Positions 11,081-21,499 of a stretch of DNA of 64,000 bases are shown one piece after another. Within the stretch, counting starts at the first letter, position 1. Each line of letters opens with the position of its first letter. This stretch comes from Fallopia convolvulus. Lineage: Eukaryota > Streptophyta > Magnoliopsida > Caryophyllales > Polygonaceae. Under the pieces are notes generated by a model. The model made no database searches. It saw only the letters and a list, made by a program, of their open reading frames with translations, and had not been told where the DNA came from. Made by a program: the position numbers and the translations under genes. The DNA lies in the NCBI GenBank assembly GCA_964016875.1, contig OZ024730.1, positions 38,696,795 to 38,760,794 of the forward strand, read 5' to 3'.

Positions 11081-11784
11081 GAATATATAATCTCATCCTT
11101 TCACCACCGTATTCCTTTGTTTTTTCTACCTTTAGGTTCTTTCGATGCTTCCCCTCCCCTCTTTCTCTCGTTCTTGTAGGCACAATCCACCATAGATTTT
11201 AGCAAATCTATGAAGCTTGAAGGTAAATGACGTGGTATAGTGTTCTTATAATCATTCTTCTAGTGAAGCTATTGGGTTTTCCATTCCTTGGAAATCGAAT
11301 TTAAAGGTGAAGGTGACATGATGTGGGTAAACTAAAGAGCAAGGAAGAAGGTTGAAATAATTTTTTGCTATGTACTCATAATTAGTCTGTGCATTTAAAG
11401 ATGAAGGTGAAAAGTCAGTAAGTTGAAGAGACAAAATAGCATATGCAAGTTACAGTTTTTGTATTTGTACATGGATAAATTCATAATTATTTTTTGACTT
11501 AATTTTTTACATTTTAAATTAGATTATGAGAAATTGAAGAGACAACCAAATGGTGGCAACCTCTTATAATCAAACATTTAATTTTTATATGCATTAACTA
11601 TTATAAATATTCAAAATGACTTAGAAGACCAATAAAAGTTGAGTGTTATCAAAATTAAAAAGGTCATAAATTAGAATTAGATATAATGGTTGTATTATTT
11701 TTATATTTTTTTCTATTTGAACTTAATTATGGGATTGGACAAAACTGACCAACATTTTCAATTTTATACATTATATACATAGAA
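11081..11784. other. AT-rich intergenic sequence, nothing recognised
   Basis: No coding frame of note, no terminal repeats and no retroelement motif were seen. Confidence 0.4.
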
Positions 11785-12435
11785 GATTGGAGATTGATGT
11801 TCGTCTCGCATTTTAAGCAAGAAATCCATCTCGCTCCATCGTCTACTAGCCTCCACTCATATTTTTTATTTTTTCTGGAAAAATAATTTTGTACTATACT
11901 TTCACGCCCAAAAAAGCATATTCGGGGAAGCAAAATATTTCCCCTCCCATATCAAGTATCAGTGACACTTTTAAAAGCTACAATGAGCAGTAGTGCTACA
12001 ATTGAAATTGAAAATTTGCAATTGCAATTTAAATTTTTCTTAGAGTTTATAGCAGAAGCGAGAGTAGTAAAATGACACAATTAAATTCAAGCAGTCTGTG
12101 TTTAGTTCATATTTCTAAGAAAGAATTCGTCATTAAATGAAGTTTTTGAGGTTTGATATTTCCCCTATGTAAAATGAAAAAATTGAATTCAACGACATGC
12201 TCTTAAAGCGGTGGTCACCGAAACTTCTTCTTTTTCGATGCAGAACTTCTTCTTCCACGATAAGGGAGGGGAAATATTTTTTTCCCATATCTATTTTTTA
12301 GGTCGCATAAAGGGAAATATTTTCATAAAAAAGGAATAAAAAATTAAAAATTTTGGGTGAAGAGTAAATATTGTGCACATTGGAGTGAGATGGATTTTAC
12401 GCTCAAAACGAGAGACAAAAAGCATTCCCCATAGT
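11785..12435. mobile_element. Foldback-like element with long imperfect inverted repeats
   Basis: The left arm (about 11790-11950) and the reverse complement of the right arm (about 12264-12432) share stretches such as 'aaatccatctc(g/a)ctcca' and the exact 16-mer 'aaatatttcccctccc' / 'gggaggggaaatattt' (11934-11949 and 12264-12279). Both halves also share a T-rich middle. The arms are diverged and I could not fix exact ends or a TSD. This is probably a non-autonomous DNA element; no coding capacity. Confidence 0.5.
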
Positions 12436-12488
12436 CATTACTACTACGGAATCAAATTGGACTTGTTATTAGAGAAATTTGTTGGAAA

Positions 12489-13320
12489 TCACACATGGTA
12501 TAGGTCAAATTATACTTAACCATCTGATCAATAATAAATTATCGCAAACAACATGTATAATAAATTTCGTTAGAAATTAACCATCCGTCCTAAAAATTCT
12601 GTTATGGGTCTGTTAAACTCTCTTTTTAATATCGTTTTTAGTTTTAAAAAAGATTAATTTGCTTAAATTTTGGGTTGTTTAATTGGTGAGGGAAGAGGCA
12701 GGGTGGGCCTAAGCTAGGCCGGTCTAGGCTATAAAAGTGGTTTGGCGGGGTTTGGTCTCACGCGGGTAGAGGCAGGGGACTCATGCTGGCTCGGGTAGAG
12801 TACTTCGGGGGGGGGGGGGGGGGGGGGAGGGAGGTCGTGGAGAGAGACCTCAAGTTTCGGCTTAGGTGAGGAGTCGTTTGGAGCACAATAGCATAGATTC
12901 GGGATCAGCGGGTCGTGCAAGGGGGTTGGGCTCAGATCCCGGCTCGGGTGCACAAATCTGGGTTCAGGAGGGCTTTTCGGGAGAGGGTTTGGTGGTCTCC
13001 GAGGTGGGTTCCGCCGGGAGAGAGGTTGTAGTGGAGCGACGCGATGTTGTCGGGCGGCAGCGTTTGTGGAGGCCTCGCCGAAGGTGGACAGAGATTCTAC
13101 CACCGGTCTGTCTTCTCCTTTCGCCTTCTTCCTCTCTTTTAGTGTTATTTTTATTCATTTAAGAAATCAATGTAAGAATAGAAAAAAGTGACTTTTAACG
13201 GAACTTAAAGGAAAGTTGTGAAATGGGTGGTTAATTGGTAATAAAAATGTATATAGGTGTGGTTTATAATAATTTAATATTGATCGGGTGGTTAAGGGTA
13301 ATATAACCTATACCACACCG
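12489..13320. mobile_element. TIR element (MULE-like) with GC-rich interior
   Basis: The left end GGTATAGGTcaaATTATACTTAACC and the reverse complement of the right end (from 13309 leftwards: GGTATAGGTTATATTACCC) align for well over 100 bases, including a shared 'GATCAATA(A/T)TAAATTAT' block. The termini are AT-rich, but the interior (about 12690-13140) is strikingly GC-rich and contains a run of 21 G. This contrast resembles Pack-MULEs carrying captured host sequence, although I could not identify the source. No TSD was resolved. Confidence 0.55.
12690..13142. other. GC-rich interior with 21-base G run, possible captured exon sequence
   Basis: Open frames exist on both strands (+ 12866-13162, - 12729-13103), but the minus frame is low complexity (Pro/Ser/Arg-rich, with a Pro run translated from the G run) and neither resembles a known protein. 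It may be a captured gene fragment (5' UTR/first exon-like composition). Function is not assigned. The G run (12807-12827) is a potential G-quadruplex former. Confidence 0.3.
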
Positions 13321-13784
13321 GTAAATTTATCTTTTATTATGGTTTTCAAGTTTGACTTTTTTTAGCATGTTTGCACCTTGCCTTCTTCCTTATCCTTGCT
13401 TTCTACTAGCTTTCATAATTGTTGCCCTTTGTGCTTATCTCAAAGCATTATTTACCCCACTTTATTAGTTTGTTTATATGCATTTCATGACCAAAAGGCA
13501 CTTACTTTTTAAAACATAAATTATTGGAAGGGTTTCGTCACAATAGTTCGACACATGTACATGTCATCTTGATAAAAGGTGAGAAAGAATTCACATCCAT
13601 AACAAAGGTGAGAAATAATTAAACAAATAAGTCAGGTTCTTGCTAAATTTGATAAGGTGAATTGCTTAGTTTTTTCAATTCAATAATAATAGATCATCCA
13701 TATATAATATATATTAAAGTGAGTTCCGGTAAAATGAATAAAGTAAAACGGTGGATCATATTCATAATTTCTATATGTTATATT
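13321..13784. other. Intergenic sequence, nothing recognised
   Basis: AT-rich, no frames or repeats of note. Its end holds one copy of the 9-bp TSD (13785-13793) of the next element. Confidence 0.4.
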
Positions 13785-13793
13785 TTAATATAA

Positions 13794-15016
13794 GAGACCG
13801 GTTTAGGTGCGAATGGGCGTCCAGGTGCGAAATAAGAAAGAACAGGAGCCGTTGGATCAAGAAAAATCAAAAGCGCTGATCATTTCACTTAAAAAGGGGA
13901 AAAAACGGCACGGGCGAATTATTGACGAATTATTCGCGTATTTTTGAAAAAAAGGAATTAGGACACGCGCCCAGATTGTTCATCAGTATTGTGGATTTGT
14001 TCATCAGTAATGTGGATTTGTTCATCAAAACTGTGATTTTGTTCATCAAAACTGTGATTTTGTGCATAAATAAACTATTGCTTGTGCATAAAAAATTTAT
14101 TGTTTGTACATAAAAAATGAACAAATGTGCATCAAAATTACATGCAATATGTTCATCAACATTGTGATTTTGTTCATAAAAAACAAAAATATTTATTCAT
14201 TGGTTTTGGTATATTTGTTCATCGATTTGTGCATATTTGTTCATTAGTAACATCAATTTGTTCACTGGTTTATGCATATTTGTTCATTGCCTTTTTCATA
14301 TAATTGTTCATTACTAGATGCATATTTGTTCACTAGTAACCTCAATTTGCTCATTGCTATATGCATATTTGTTCATTAATAACATCAATTTGTTCATTGT
14401 TATATGCATATTTGGTCATATCAATGAACAAATAAGGGTATATCCATGAACAAATAGGGTATATCAATGAACAAATAGGGTATACCAATGAACAAAAAAG
14501 AAGTATACTAATGAACAAATAAGGGTATACCATGGGTATATCAATGAACAAATAGGGGTATATCAATGAACAAATATGGGTATATCAAAACTAATTATAT
14601 GTGCATAAAAAACTACATAAATATTGTATTCCTACACATAAATAAGGTTAAAAAATAAAATTAAAAATTAAAAAAGTTTGAAATCAATGAACAATGTTAT
14701 CAAAAACTCAATGCACAATTAGTTAGTATTGATGAACAATTGGTGAATATTGATGAACAAATCGCTATTTCTGATGAACAAACTGGGCGCGTCTCATAAA
14801 AACGTATTTTTCGAAAAATTCGTGAATAATTCGGGAAAAAATCGTCTGTGTCGTATTTTATTGAAAAATACGCGAAAAATACGGGAAAAATTCGCCCGTG
14901 CCGTTTTTTATTTTTTTAAATGAATGTTTAATTAGGGACGTTGATTTTTTGGAATGAACGATCGAGATTTATTCTTATTTTGCACACAGACGACTATTCG
15001 CACGTGACTCTTTTTC
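13794..15016. mobile_element. MULE-type foldback element with internal TTTGTTCAT minisatellite
   Basis: It is flanked by near-identical 9-bp repeats ttaatataa (13785-13793) and ttaatagaa (15017-15025), the TSD length of Mutator-like elements. The termini are inverted: both read inwards to GTGCGAAT..CGTC, and both arms contain 'aacggcacgggcgaat' (13907-13921 and reverse complement at about 14890-14906). The interior is a degenerate tandem array of a roughly 25-35-bp unit around TTTGTTCATYARTA, running forward on the left (13976-14420) and inverted on the right (ATGAACAAATA, 14425-14780). The whole element is one long palindrome. No transposase. Short frames on both strands are by-products of the array. 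Confidence 0.8.
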
Positions 15017-15116
15017 TTAATAGAATATGTTCATACTTTTATACTTGCATATTTATAATTTTGTGTTGCATATTCATTTTAATTTAATGATATTCATTTT
15101 TTTTATGATTGCATTC

Positions 15117-16109
15117 AAGGCCGATCCTAATACTTAGTAGGCCCTTGGGTGAAAAAATCAAGGCCTAACACAACGTAAAATAAATAGCTCTTAAACAATA
15201 CTAGGTTATTTCAAAAAAATATTACATAAAGGTATAAAAATGAATTTTTATTGATAGAAATTGAGTTTTTTAATTTTTAAAAAATATTACTCAACAAATA
15301 CAATAAAAATGTAATTTATAATGATAAATTGAAAAGAAAATTAGCTTAAAAAGTAGTGAGGTATTACTGTATAAATATCTCCTTTTAATTTGTTGGTGCA
15401 TTATTAACAAATTTTTAATAAGCCCATTTGAATTTTAATGATCATACTATAATACATGAGCATAAATAACATGTATAAACCCTTCCAATAAATAAGTAGT
15501 ATTAGAAATTAATAAATATAAAATTAAATATATTTGGAAGATTAGTTCATTGGGCAATGACAATAAGCAAGAGATGGGCAAAGGAATCAGACTTCTTTTG
15601 GCTAGAGGCTAGATCAAATTCAAAAGTGTTGCTACAAAAAAAATGATAAAAACAATAAGAGGTGTCTATGGGTATTGAACTTGAGAAATGATGTAGCTTG
15701 TCAAGTTAACGTGTGACTTAAATACAACCGGACCATTGAAATTTACTTGCCAAATATTAGAGCATGTGCAGTGGTGGACCAAATTTTTTTGGTCATCAAA
15801 ATATAACATTCATTTTCTCTCTCCTTATTCTCAAAAGTGGTGGAAGCTTTTCACTATCTGTACACGTGTAAGCTTGTAAGTGTATGACCAAAAAATTTTC
15901 TGGTCATCACAATGACCAGGTCATGAATTTTTTTTCCACCTTCTCTCTTCAATTAATAATTGTTTATTCTCTCTCTCTCTCTTCCCATGAACAAAAATTG
16001 GTCAATGACTGAGAATATTCTTACCATATAACTTATTATAAATAAAACTTGGCCCTTTAAAAAAGCTGGGCCCCGGACCGGTGCCCTACTCAAACAACCC
16101 AAAAAGGCC
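15117..16109. mobile_element. Non-autonomous DNA element with 10-bp TSD
   Basis: An exact 10-bp direct repeat gattgcattc flanks the unit (15107-15116 and 16110-16119). The left terminus is AAGGCCGATCC and the right terminus is CCCAAAAAGGCC. The inward sequences share degenerate inverted blocks (left agtaggcccttggg, right reverse complement gtagggcaccggtcc..ggg, then A/T runs and ggcc). The TSD length suits a MULE with degraded TIRs. There is no coding capacity. It contains a later-looking insertion with a 'gagcatgtgcagtggtgg' start at about 15763, typical of small plant MITEs, whose right end I could not place. Confidence 0.7.
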
Positions 16110-16119
16110 GATTGCATTC

Positions 16120-16520
16120 TTGCTTTTGATAATTGTACTTTATCTCTAAGTTACATTTTCAAATTTTTAAGTTGAATATTTATATTTTTAAGTTACATAT
16201 TCGTGTCCTTTATTGCACATTTATATTTATATTTTTAAGTTATATATTTATAAAAGTGTTGCATTGATCTATTTTTGATCCAATGCTCCAAATGAATTCG
16301 CATCATTTACTCTAAGATTTGTCTTACATAAACTTAAATAAATACATATATATTGTTAGTGCACAATTTCGATCTAGGATTGTACTAATTAGGGTCTCCT
16401 CTCTTCTCTTCAACAATATTCAATCTCTTTCTTCAATCACGAGAGTTCCTTCAAAATCGGCCTGCAATTCTACAAGCAATGGAAAAGAGGAACGGGGTCT
16501 CCTAGAACTTGCTTACACAA
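16120..16520. other. AT-rich spacer with short 'tttttaagtta' repeats
   Basis: At 16140-16250 the motif atttttaagttacatattc occurs about three times imperfectly. A 72-codon frame at 16319 has no recognisable motif. Nothing else is supported. Confidence 0.35.
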
Positions 16521-16536
16521 TTTTGTTTTATTTTTG

Positions 16537-17060
16537 ATAAAATGAGCTACTAGCTCATTACAAGACAAACATTAGACAGCCAAAAGGAATAGGGTCATTC
16601 TAAATCATCACAGCACATGATCTTTAAAAAATACAACAATAGAGGATAATGAAACAACAACTCCCTAAAATTACAAACACTAGGATCTTGAGAGGCAGAA
16701 GATAGCTGAGACGAATAAACAACTTGACGAAAATGAGGAATTTTGACATGCCTTCATGCTAAAAAAATATGCCGTTGAATTATATTCCCTAAAACAACGG
16801 GAAAAAAATCAACAAACCCCAAAACCAAATTTCGTGTGTCCTTAACCACTAAGCTAATTTCCTAAGGAATTTTTCAAGTATTTTTTAAAAGAATTTATTA
16901 GGACTAAATTATCGTCTTCTATAATAAATTTTTGAATATTTCAATTGTACCGTCATTTTAAGACCTTCTAACAAAGCCATTGTTTCAGCCTAAATGACCG
17001 ACATAGAATTAACCTTTTTGCGATCAAAAGTAGTGATTCCATTAACATGATCCCTAATAA
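16537..17060 (-). mobile_element. LINE (non-LTR retrotransposon) 3' remnant, minus strand
   Basis: Read on the minus strand, the segment at 16989-16954 encodes AETMALLEGLK. This is the signature of the RNase H domain in plant L1-type LINEs (catalytic Glu in 'AE..AL..GL'). It is preceded by TTFDRKKVNSMSV and a stop. The downstream part towards 16540 is the non-coding 3' tail, ending in a small palindrome (aaaatgagctactagctcatt). The element is 5' truncated and decayed. Confidence 0.5.
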
Positions 17061-17986
17061 TAAAACTAATGAATATATTTGATTTAGTATGTTCTGACAC
17101 ATTACAATATAATTTGAATCAGTTAATCAGGGGTTTTTCCAAGTCGCATTCAGTTTACGTTGCGTCTATTATTTTTACTAAGATATGGCTTAGCATGATA
17201 TTGCACACGACTTAAATTTTGAATGAATGAATGATGCGATGCTTAGCTTGTTTTTTCATAAAAAGAATAATTTTACATCTTGTTAAGTTGTTCATATAAT
17301 TGGTTCGATTTAGCTGCAAGAAGTGTGTGGCCATCGATTATGTAGTTACTTAATTAGCTAGTGGAAAGCAGACAAGGAGCAATTCAAGGCATCTACTTCA
17401 ATTAAAAGTAAGTGGAATATAAGTATTAAATAGTATATGTATGATTGTATGAATGAGCTTAGCAAATGAAAATTAAGGTAATTACATTCACCTAACCAAA
17501 TCCAAAATGGCAAAATGGTTGGTTGAGAAGATTAGGAATGGCACCTGCATACGTAACGGTTTGCCTCATCTACTCCGTCCACGTGTTGCCCACTTTGGCT
17601 CTCCTTCACTACTTTGCTCAAGTTGCGGGGCCAATTTGATATGTTCATCATATTGCACGTTTTTCATTCATTTATTAATCCACAAATGTTACATACAGCT
17701 TCTACAATCGTCGATTCTAATTACTACTCCGTAATTAGAAGGTGGTTTATTCAATGTGGTGTTAGGGTAATATTGAAGTTCGAATTCTCTTAATGACATG
17801 GATTGTTGTTTAAATGTAACCGGTTAGTACGAGTGCTAGCTCGATTTTTAAAATTTGTGGTTGACAGTGTGTGGCAAAAATAAATTAATAATACTAGTTA
17901 GCACATCCTAATTTCTTTTTTTTTAAAAGAAGATAAATGGAACATATTATGAATTGACAAATAATTGTCAGCTATCATCCATTATC
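17061..17986. other. Intergenic sequence, nothing recognised
   Basis: A 75-codon frame at 17507-17734 has no motif and no splice context that I can support. No terminal repeats were found. The last eight bases of the flank (17987-17994) are the TSD of the next element. Confidence 0.4.
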
Positions 17987-17994
17987 CTTGCATG

Positions 17995-18675
17995 TAGGAC
18001 TGAGCAAACGGATTATCCGATCCGATCCGATATATCGGATATTCGGTAATTTTTTTCCCTTAAAACTTCGATCCGTATCCGATCCGTTAATTGTCGGATA
18101 TCTGGTAAGAAATATCCGTTTGGAACGGATATCCGGTCGCGGATATCCAAACTATCCGTTTTGAAAAAATATTATTACTACTTTTGATTTAGGCCCAATT
18201 AATATGAATGATAGATGGATATCGGAACCGGATATCCGTCGATCCGTTTAAATCTTAATTAAAAGTTTACATGGTTGAGGAGAATTGAATACTTGATAAG
18301 CTAAAATTTTACAAAATACTCATTTAAACATCTATTCTACTTAGTATAATGTGTATTTTCTAAAAAATATATATAATATCGGATATACCGGATATCCGTT
18401 TGCTTGAAAACCCCAATCCGTATCCGGTCCGGATATCCGGAAAAAAAACCCGGATCGGATCGGAGACGGATAAAAAATTTTGTGATCCATTCGGATCCGG
18501 ATTTTTTCGGATCGGATACGGATAAAAAAAATTTGTGATCCATTTGGATCCGGATTTTTTTCGGATCCGATACGGATAAAAAATTTTGTGATCTATTCGG
18601 ATCCGGATTTTTTCGGATCGGATAGGCCGGATCGGCGGATCGGATTAACGGATCGGGCATTTTTGCTCACCCCTA
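17995..18675. mobile_element. hAT-type MITE rich in GGATATCCGATCC palindromes
   Basis: It is flanked by a perfect 8-bp duplication cttgcatg (17987-17994 and 18676-18683), the hallmark of hAT transposition. The terminal inverted repeats are TAGGACTGAGCAAA on the left and TAGGGGTGAGCAAA on the right (reverse complement). The subterminal regions are packed with CGGATATCCG/GATCCGAT motifs in both orientations. A 107-codon minus frame (18337-18660) is a by-product of these repeats. No transposase, so it depends on an autonomous hAT. Confidence 0.92.
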
Positions 18676-18817
18676 CTTGCATGAGAACATGGTAGTAGTC
18701 TTTCTTATTGGCAAAACGAGCAATGTAGCGGTCATTGTCGATGTCAATCAGAGAGAAGTCCGCTGATAGGTCCCATTTCTGAGTTAATTTCTCTTTAGAG
18801 TTACTTAGCCCGTGCCT

Positions 18818-19219
18818 TGGTTAGAATTTGATTATTAGCGTATCTTTTTATGGGCATGATATGCTACAATTATATTAGGATATTAGAATATTTAAAATAA
18901 TTATTTATATTTAAAAAATATTATTATTTCCTTTTATTTAGGATTTAGTTTTATCTTTCAGTAAGATATGATTTCAGCATTATCTTTTACTTATCAGCTA
19001 GATGTTAGTGTTAATATAAATATGTCAATAAGTTGTTATGATTAATCAATAAATGAATCAGAATTACCTTATCCCAAAACCCTAATCCTCTATCTCTCTA
19101 ATTCTTCTGACTTCTATCTATCAAATCTCTCTTCTCCTTCTATCGTTCTACTGCCTCATCTAATTCTTCTTCTCCTATAATCAATCCCTTCTTCTATAAT
19201 CTAAATATTATCTTTATCA
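18818..19219 (+). mobile_element. Copia LTR remnant with degraded primer-binding site
   Basis: The sequence starts TGGTTAGAATTTG and ends ttatca. It has the look of a short plant copia LTR: 'gattaatcaataaatgaatcagaattacc' style 3' part and a C/T-rich leader with 'aaaccctaatcc'. It is followed at once by 'gggcaccagag', which looks like a mutated copy of the usual 'tggtatcagag' primer site. The adjacent 19220-19480 may be its leader and gag start but is not recognisable. No second LTR. Confidence 0.42.
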
Positions 19220-19489
19220 GGGCACCAGAGTTCCTTCTTTTCTCCCGATGTGAACATTATCGTTGGGCATTCCATATCATTACAGTTTTCCATTTGCTCG
19301 TCATTGCGTGTCAGTTTCTTCGAAACTGGGTTCGAATCCTCTCCCCCTCCATCAGCCATCAACATGGTCTACCTCCATCTCAAAGTGGATGGATTCGCCG
19401 GGTAGGGTGGTAGGAGTTTTTGTGGTAGTCGTCCGTTTTAGAGCATTTTTTTAGCATGTAATTTAACATTAATTGTCCATAAAGGGGGT

Positions 19490-20863
19490 GAGATGGTGGC
19501 TTAGAAATGGTCGCTCTATCTGGTTTTGGGAGGACATTTGGCTCTTGAATACTCCTTTGAAAGTTGTGGCGGTGAACATGCTAGACAATTTGCAATAAAC
19601 CTGCTTGTTAGGGAATACTGGCAAGATGGTTTGGTATGGAATTGGTCGCTTCTGGGGCTATTTCTTCCGTCTAATGCCCTGCTCAAACTTGCAGTGTTTT
19701 CTATTGATGAAAACGATGAGAATGAGGATGAGATTAGTTGGATACATACCCCTTATGGTAATTATTCAGTTGCTACTCGCTAGAACCTGTTGAAGGGAAC
19801 GCTGAACGAACAGAATGTGGATGACTCGGTTTTGTGTAACATTTGGAAGTTGGAAGCTCCCGAAAAAAATTAAACATTTTATATGGCTTGCTATGAAAGG
19901 GGGCGTCTTGTCTAATGATTATCTCCGTCGGCGCTATTTGAGTGCTGATGCTCGCTGCCCGTGTTGTGGCCTGGCCGACGAGACTTTCGAGCATCTCTTT
20001 AGGGACTGCAAAAAGGTTAGTGTCGTTTGGCTTTACTCTGATGTTACTGAATGGTTTCCGGATTTGTTTCAGGTTTCGTTCTCCTCTTGGTTGAGAATCA
20101 ACCTCATTGCAAGCTGGCGCTTCAACGAGCGGAGTGATGTCTTCTCTTTTGCTTTATGGTGGGTCTGGATTTGGAGGAACAATGTCATCTTTAAAGATCA
20201 AGTGGAAATCCAGAACAAAGGTGATTTCATAACAGGGAGAATACAGGAATATCGTCACACGTCGAGTAAGTTTTCTCGTCTCCCTAGCCTTTCTTCTAAG
20301 TCGCTGCAGAAGATATCTTGGAATTGTCTAAGGGAACATTGGATAAAAGTGAACATTGATGGAGCTGTTAGAGCCGACAAAGCAACCACTACTGGAGTCC
20401 TAAGAGATGAGAAAGGGCAATGGATTGGTGGATTTGTGCACAATATCGGATCGTGTACGGTTCCTATGGTGGAATTATGGGGCATCCTCAACGGTCTGAA
20501 ATTAGCTTGGAAAAAGGCGATAGACAAGTAGTCATCGAATCTGACTTTCAACTTATTATTAATCTTATTAGTGCAGGGGTGTGTCAGCACTGTCCTCTCT
20601 TTAGCCTGGTGGCTCGATGCCAGGATTATCTCCGTAGGGATTGCAGTATCCAGTTTTCTCGTCTCCCTTGCGTCTTTTGCTTTTTCTTTCTCCTTAAGTT
20701 ATCATCTATTGCTTGCCCTGCCAGAGGAGATTTATTTACTGTTGCTTGATGATGTAAGAGGTTGGGCTATCCATCGTTTGCTGACTACTTAGCCCATTTT
20801 CTATTATTAATAAAATGCTCGCCTGAGGAGGCGGAGAGTCTTGCATCTCCTTCTAAAAAAAGC
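19490..20863 (+). mobile_element. LINE (L1-type) ORF2 C-terminal region, 5' truncated
   Basis: The zinc-binding RT-associated module (zf-RVT) is readable at 19815-20040, with KHFIWLAMKGGVLSNDYLRR and the Cys/His set CPCCG...HLFRDC. It is followed by the LINE RNase H domain at 20340-20690: KVNIDGAVRAD, VELWGILNGLKLAWKKA, and after a TAG at 20529 VVIESDFQLIINLI. The element ends in a typical 'aataaaatgctcgcc...ttctaaaaaaa' tail at 20863. Endonuclease and RT proper are missing. Stops at 19783 and 20529 make it inactive. No target duplication was found at its ends. Confidence 0.8.
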
Positions 20864-20977
20864 ATAAAAATGGAGAGAAGAAGAAGATATGAGAAATAAA
20901 GTGTTTTTTTATTTTTTTTGATCTGAAGTGTTTTTATTTTGTGTGGTGTGTAGCAGTGTATTAAAAAAAATCTTGAG

Positions 20978-20984
20978 TATAAAA
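20978..20984 (+). promoter_or_regulatory. Candidate TATA box of the 72-aa gene
   Basis: TATAAAA lies 188 bp upstream of the ATG at 21166, between the LINE tail and the gene. A second A/T-rich candidate (aataaaagg, 21043-21051) lies closer and would give a shorter leader. The leader carries an aattcaattcaattc tandem and ccaaatcccaa repeats. The choice between the two is not decidable from sequence alone. Confidence 0.3.
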
Positions 20985-21165
20985 AAGGGAGAATATTGAA
21001 TATTCGTATTCCATAATTAAATGGTTGGTTACTCTCCTCCGGAATAAAAGGCCACCCTCTCCCCTCAAATCTCCTTCTTCTTTCCCGTAAGACCAAAGCT
21101 AATCAATTCAATTCAATTCAATTCGATTCTCTCCAAAGTCCAAATCCCAATTCCCAAATCCCAAT

Positions 21166-21499
21166 ATGAAGAAATCAGCTCTCCTGGCGTCCATGCTCGC
21201 CGCTTCTGCCACCGCCGTCGGCGCCACCACCGCCCCTGCCTCCTCCGCCAATCCTCCGCCGCCCCTTCATCAGGTACTAATCCCTTTTCCGACTTCGATC
21301 AGGAGAAATCGAGCTCCGATCGCAACCTACCGAATCCTTTTTCTCTGATTTGTTGCTGATGGATGGATGATAATTCTTAATTTGTCAGGGGATTGGGATC
21401 GGATGGAGCCAGGAGAGGGAGGAATCGGCGATGGAGAAATTCGCCCCCAGATTTGATGGATTGCGATTCATAGAGACGCTAGTCACTGCTCACAGATGA
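21166..21499 (+). CDS. Two-exon gene for a 72-residue plant protein of unknown function
   Basis: Exon 1 is 21166-21273 (36 codons), intron 21274-21388 (GT...TTGTCAG) and exon 2 21389-21499 (36 codons and TGA). The join is in frame. The product begins MKKSALLASMLAASATAVGA, a Lys-Lys start followed by an Ala/Ser/Thr-rich, weakly hydrophobic stretch that could be a targeting or membrane-proximal segment. It continues with a Pro-rich patch and ends in a compact charged C-terminus, MEKFAPRFDGLRFIETLVTA then HR. From memory, small plant proteins with this FAPRFDGLRFIETL-type ending form a conserved family of unknown function; I cannot name it with certainty. The frame is clean, GC-rich and splice-consistent, unlike everything around it, so I regard it as the one intact host gene in the window. 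The two exons are too short to be obvious as single frames. Confidence 0.8.

Noticed and set aside
12729..13162. Proline-rich and arginine-rich frames on the two strands of the GC island
   Set aside because: Low complexity and partly a translation of the G run. Retained only as possible captured sequence, not as a gene.
13922..14124. Opposed 63-64-codon frames on both strands, hydrophobic
   Set aside because: They are translations of the TTTGTTCAT tandem repeat; no independent evidence for a gene.
14357..14566. Minus-strand 69-codon frame, Tyr/Ile/Leu-rich, membrane-like
   Set aside because: Produced by the same repeat array.
13976..14780. Regularly spaced repeats that could suggest a CRISPR array
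   Set aside because: Repeats are degenerate, spacers are not unique, orientation flips midway, and the whole lies inside a MULE-type palindrome in a plant genome.
18337..18660. 107-codon minus-strand frame
   Set aside because: A by-product of the GATCC palindromes in the hAT MITE; repeats every 40 residues.
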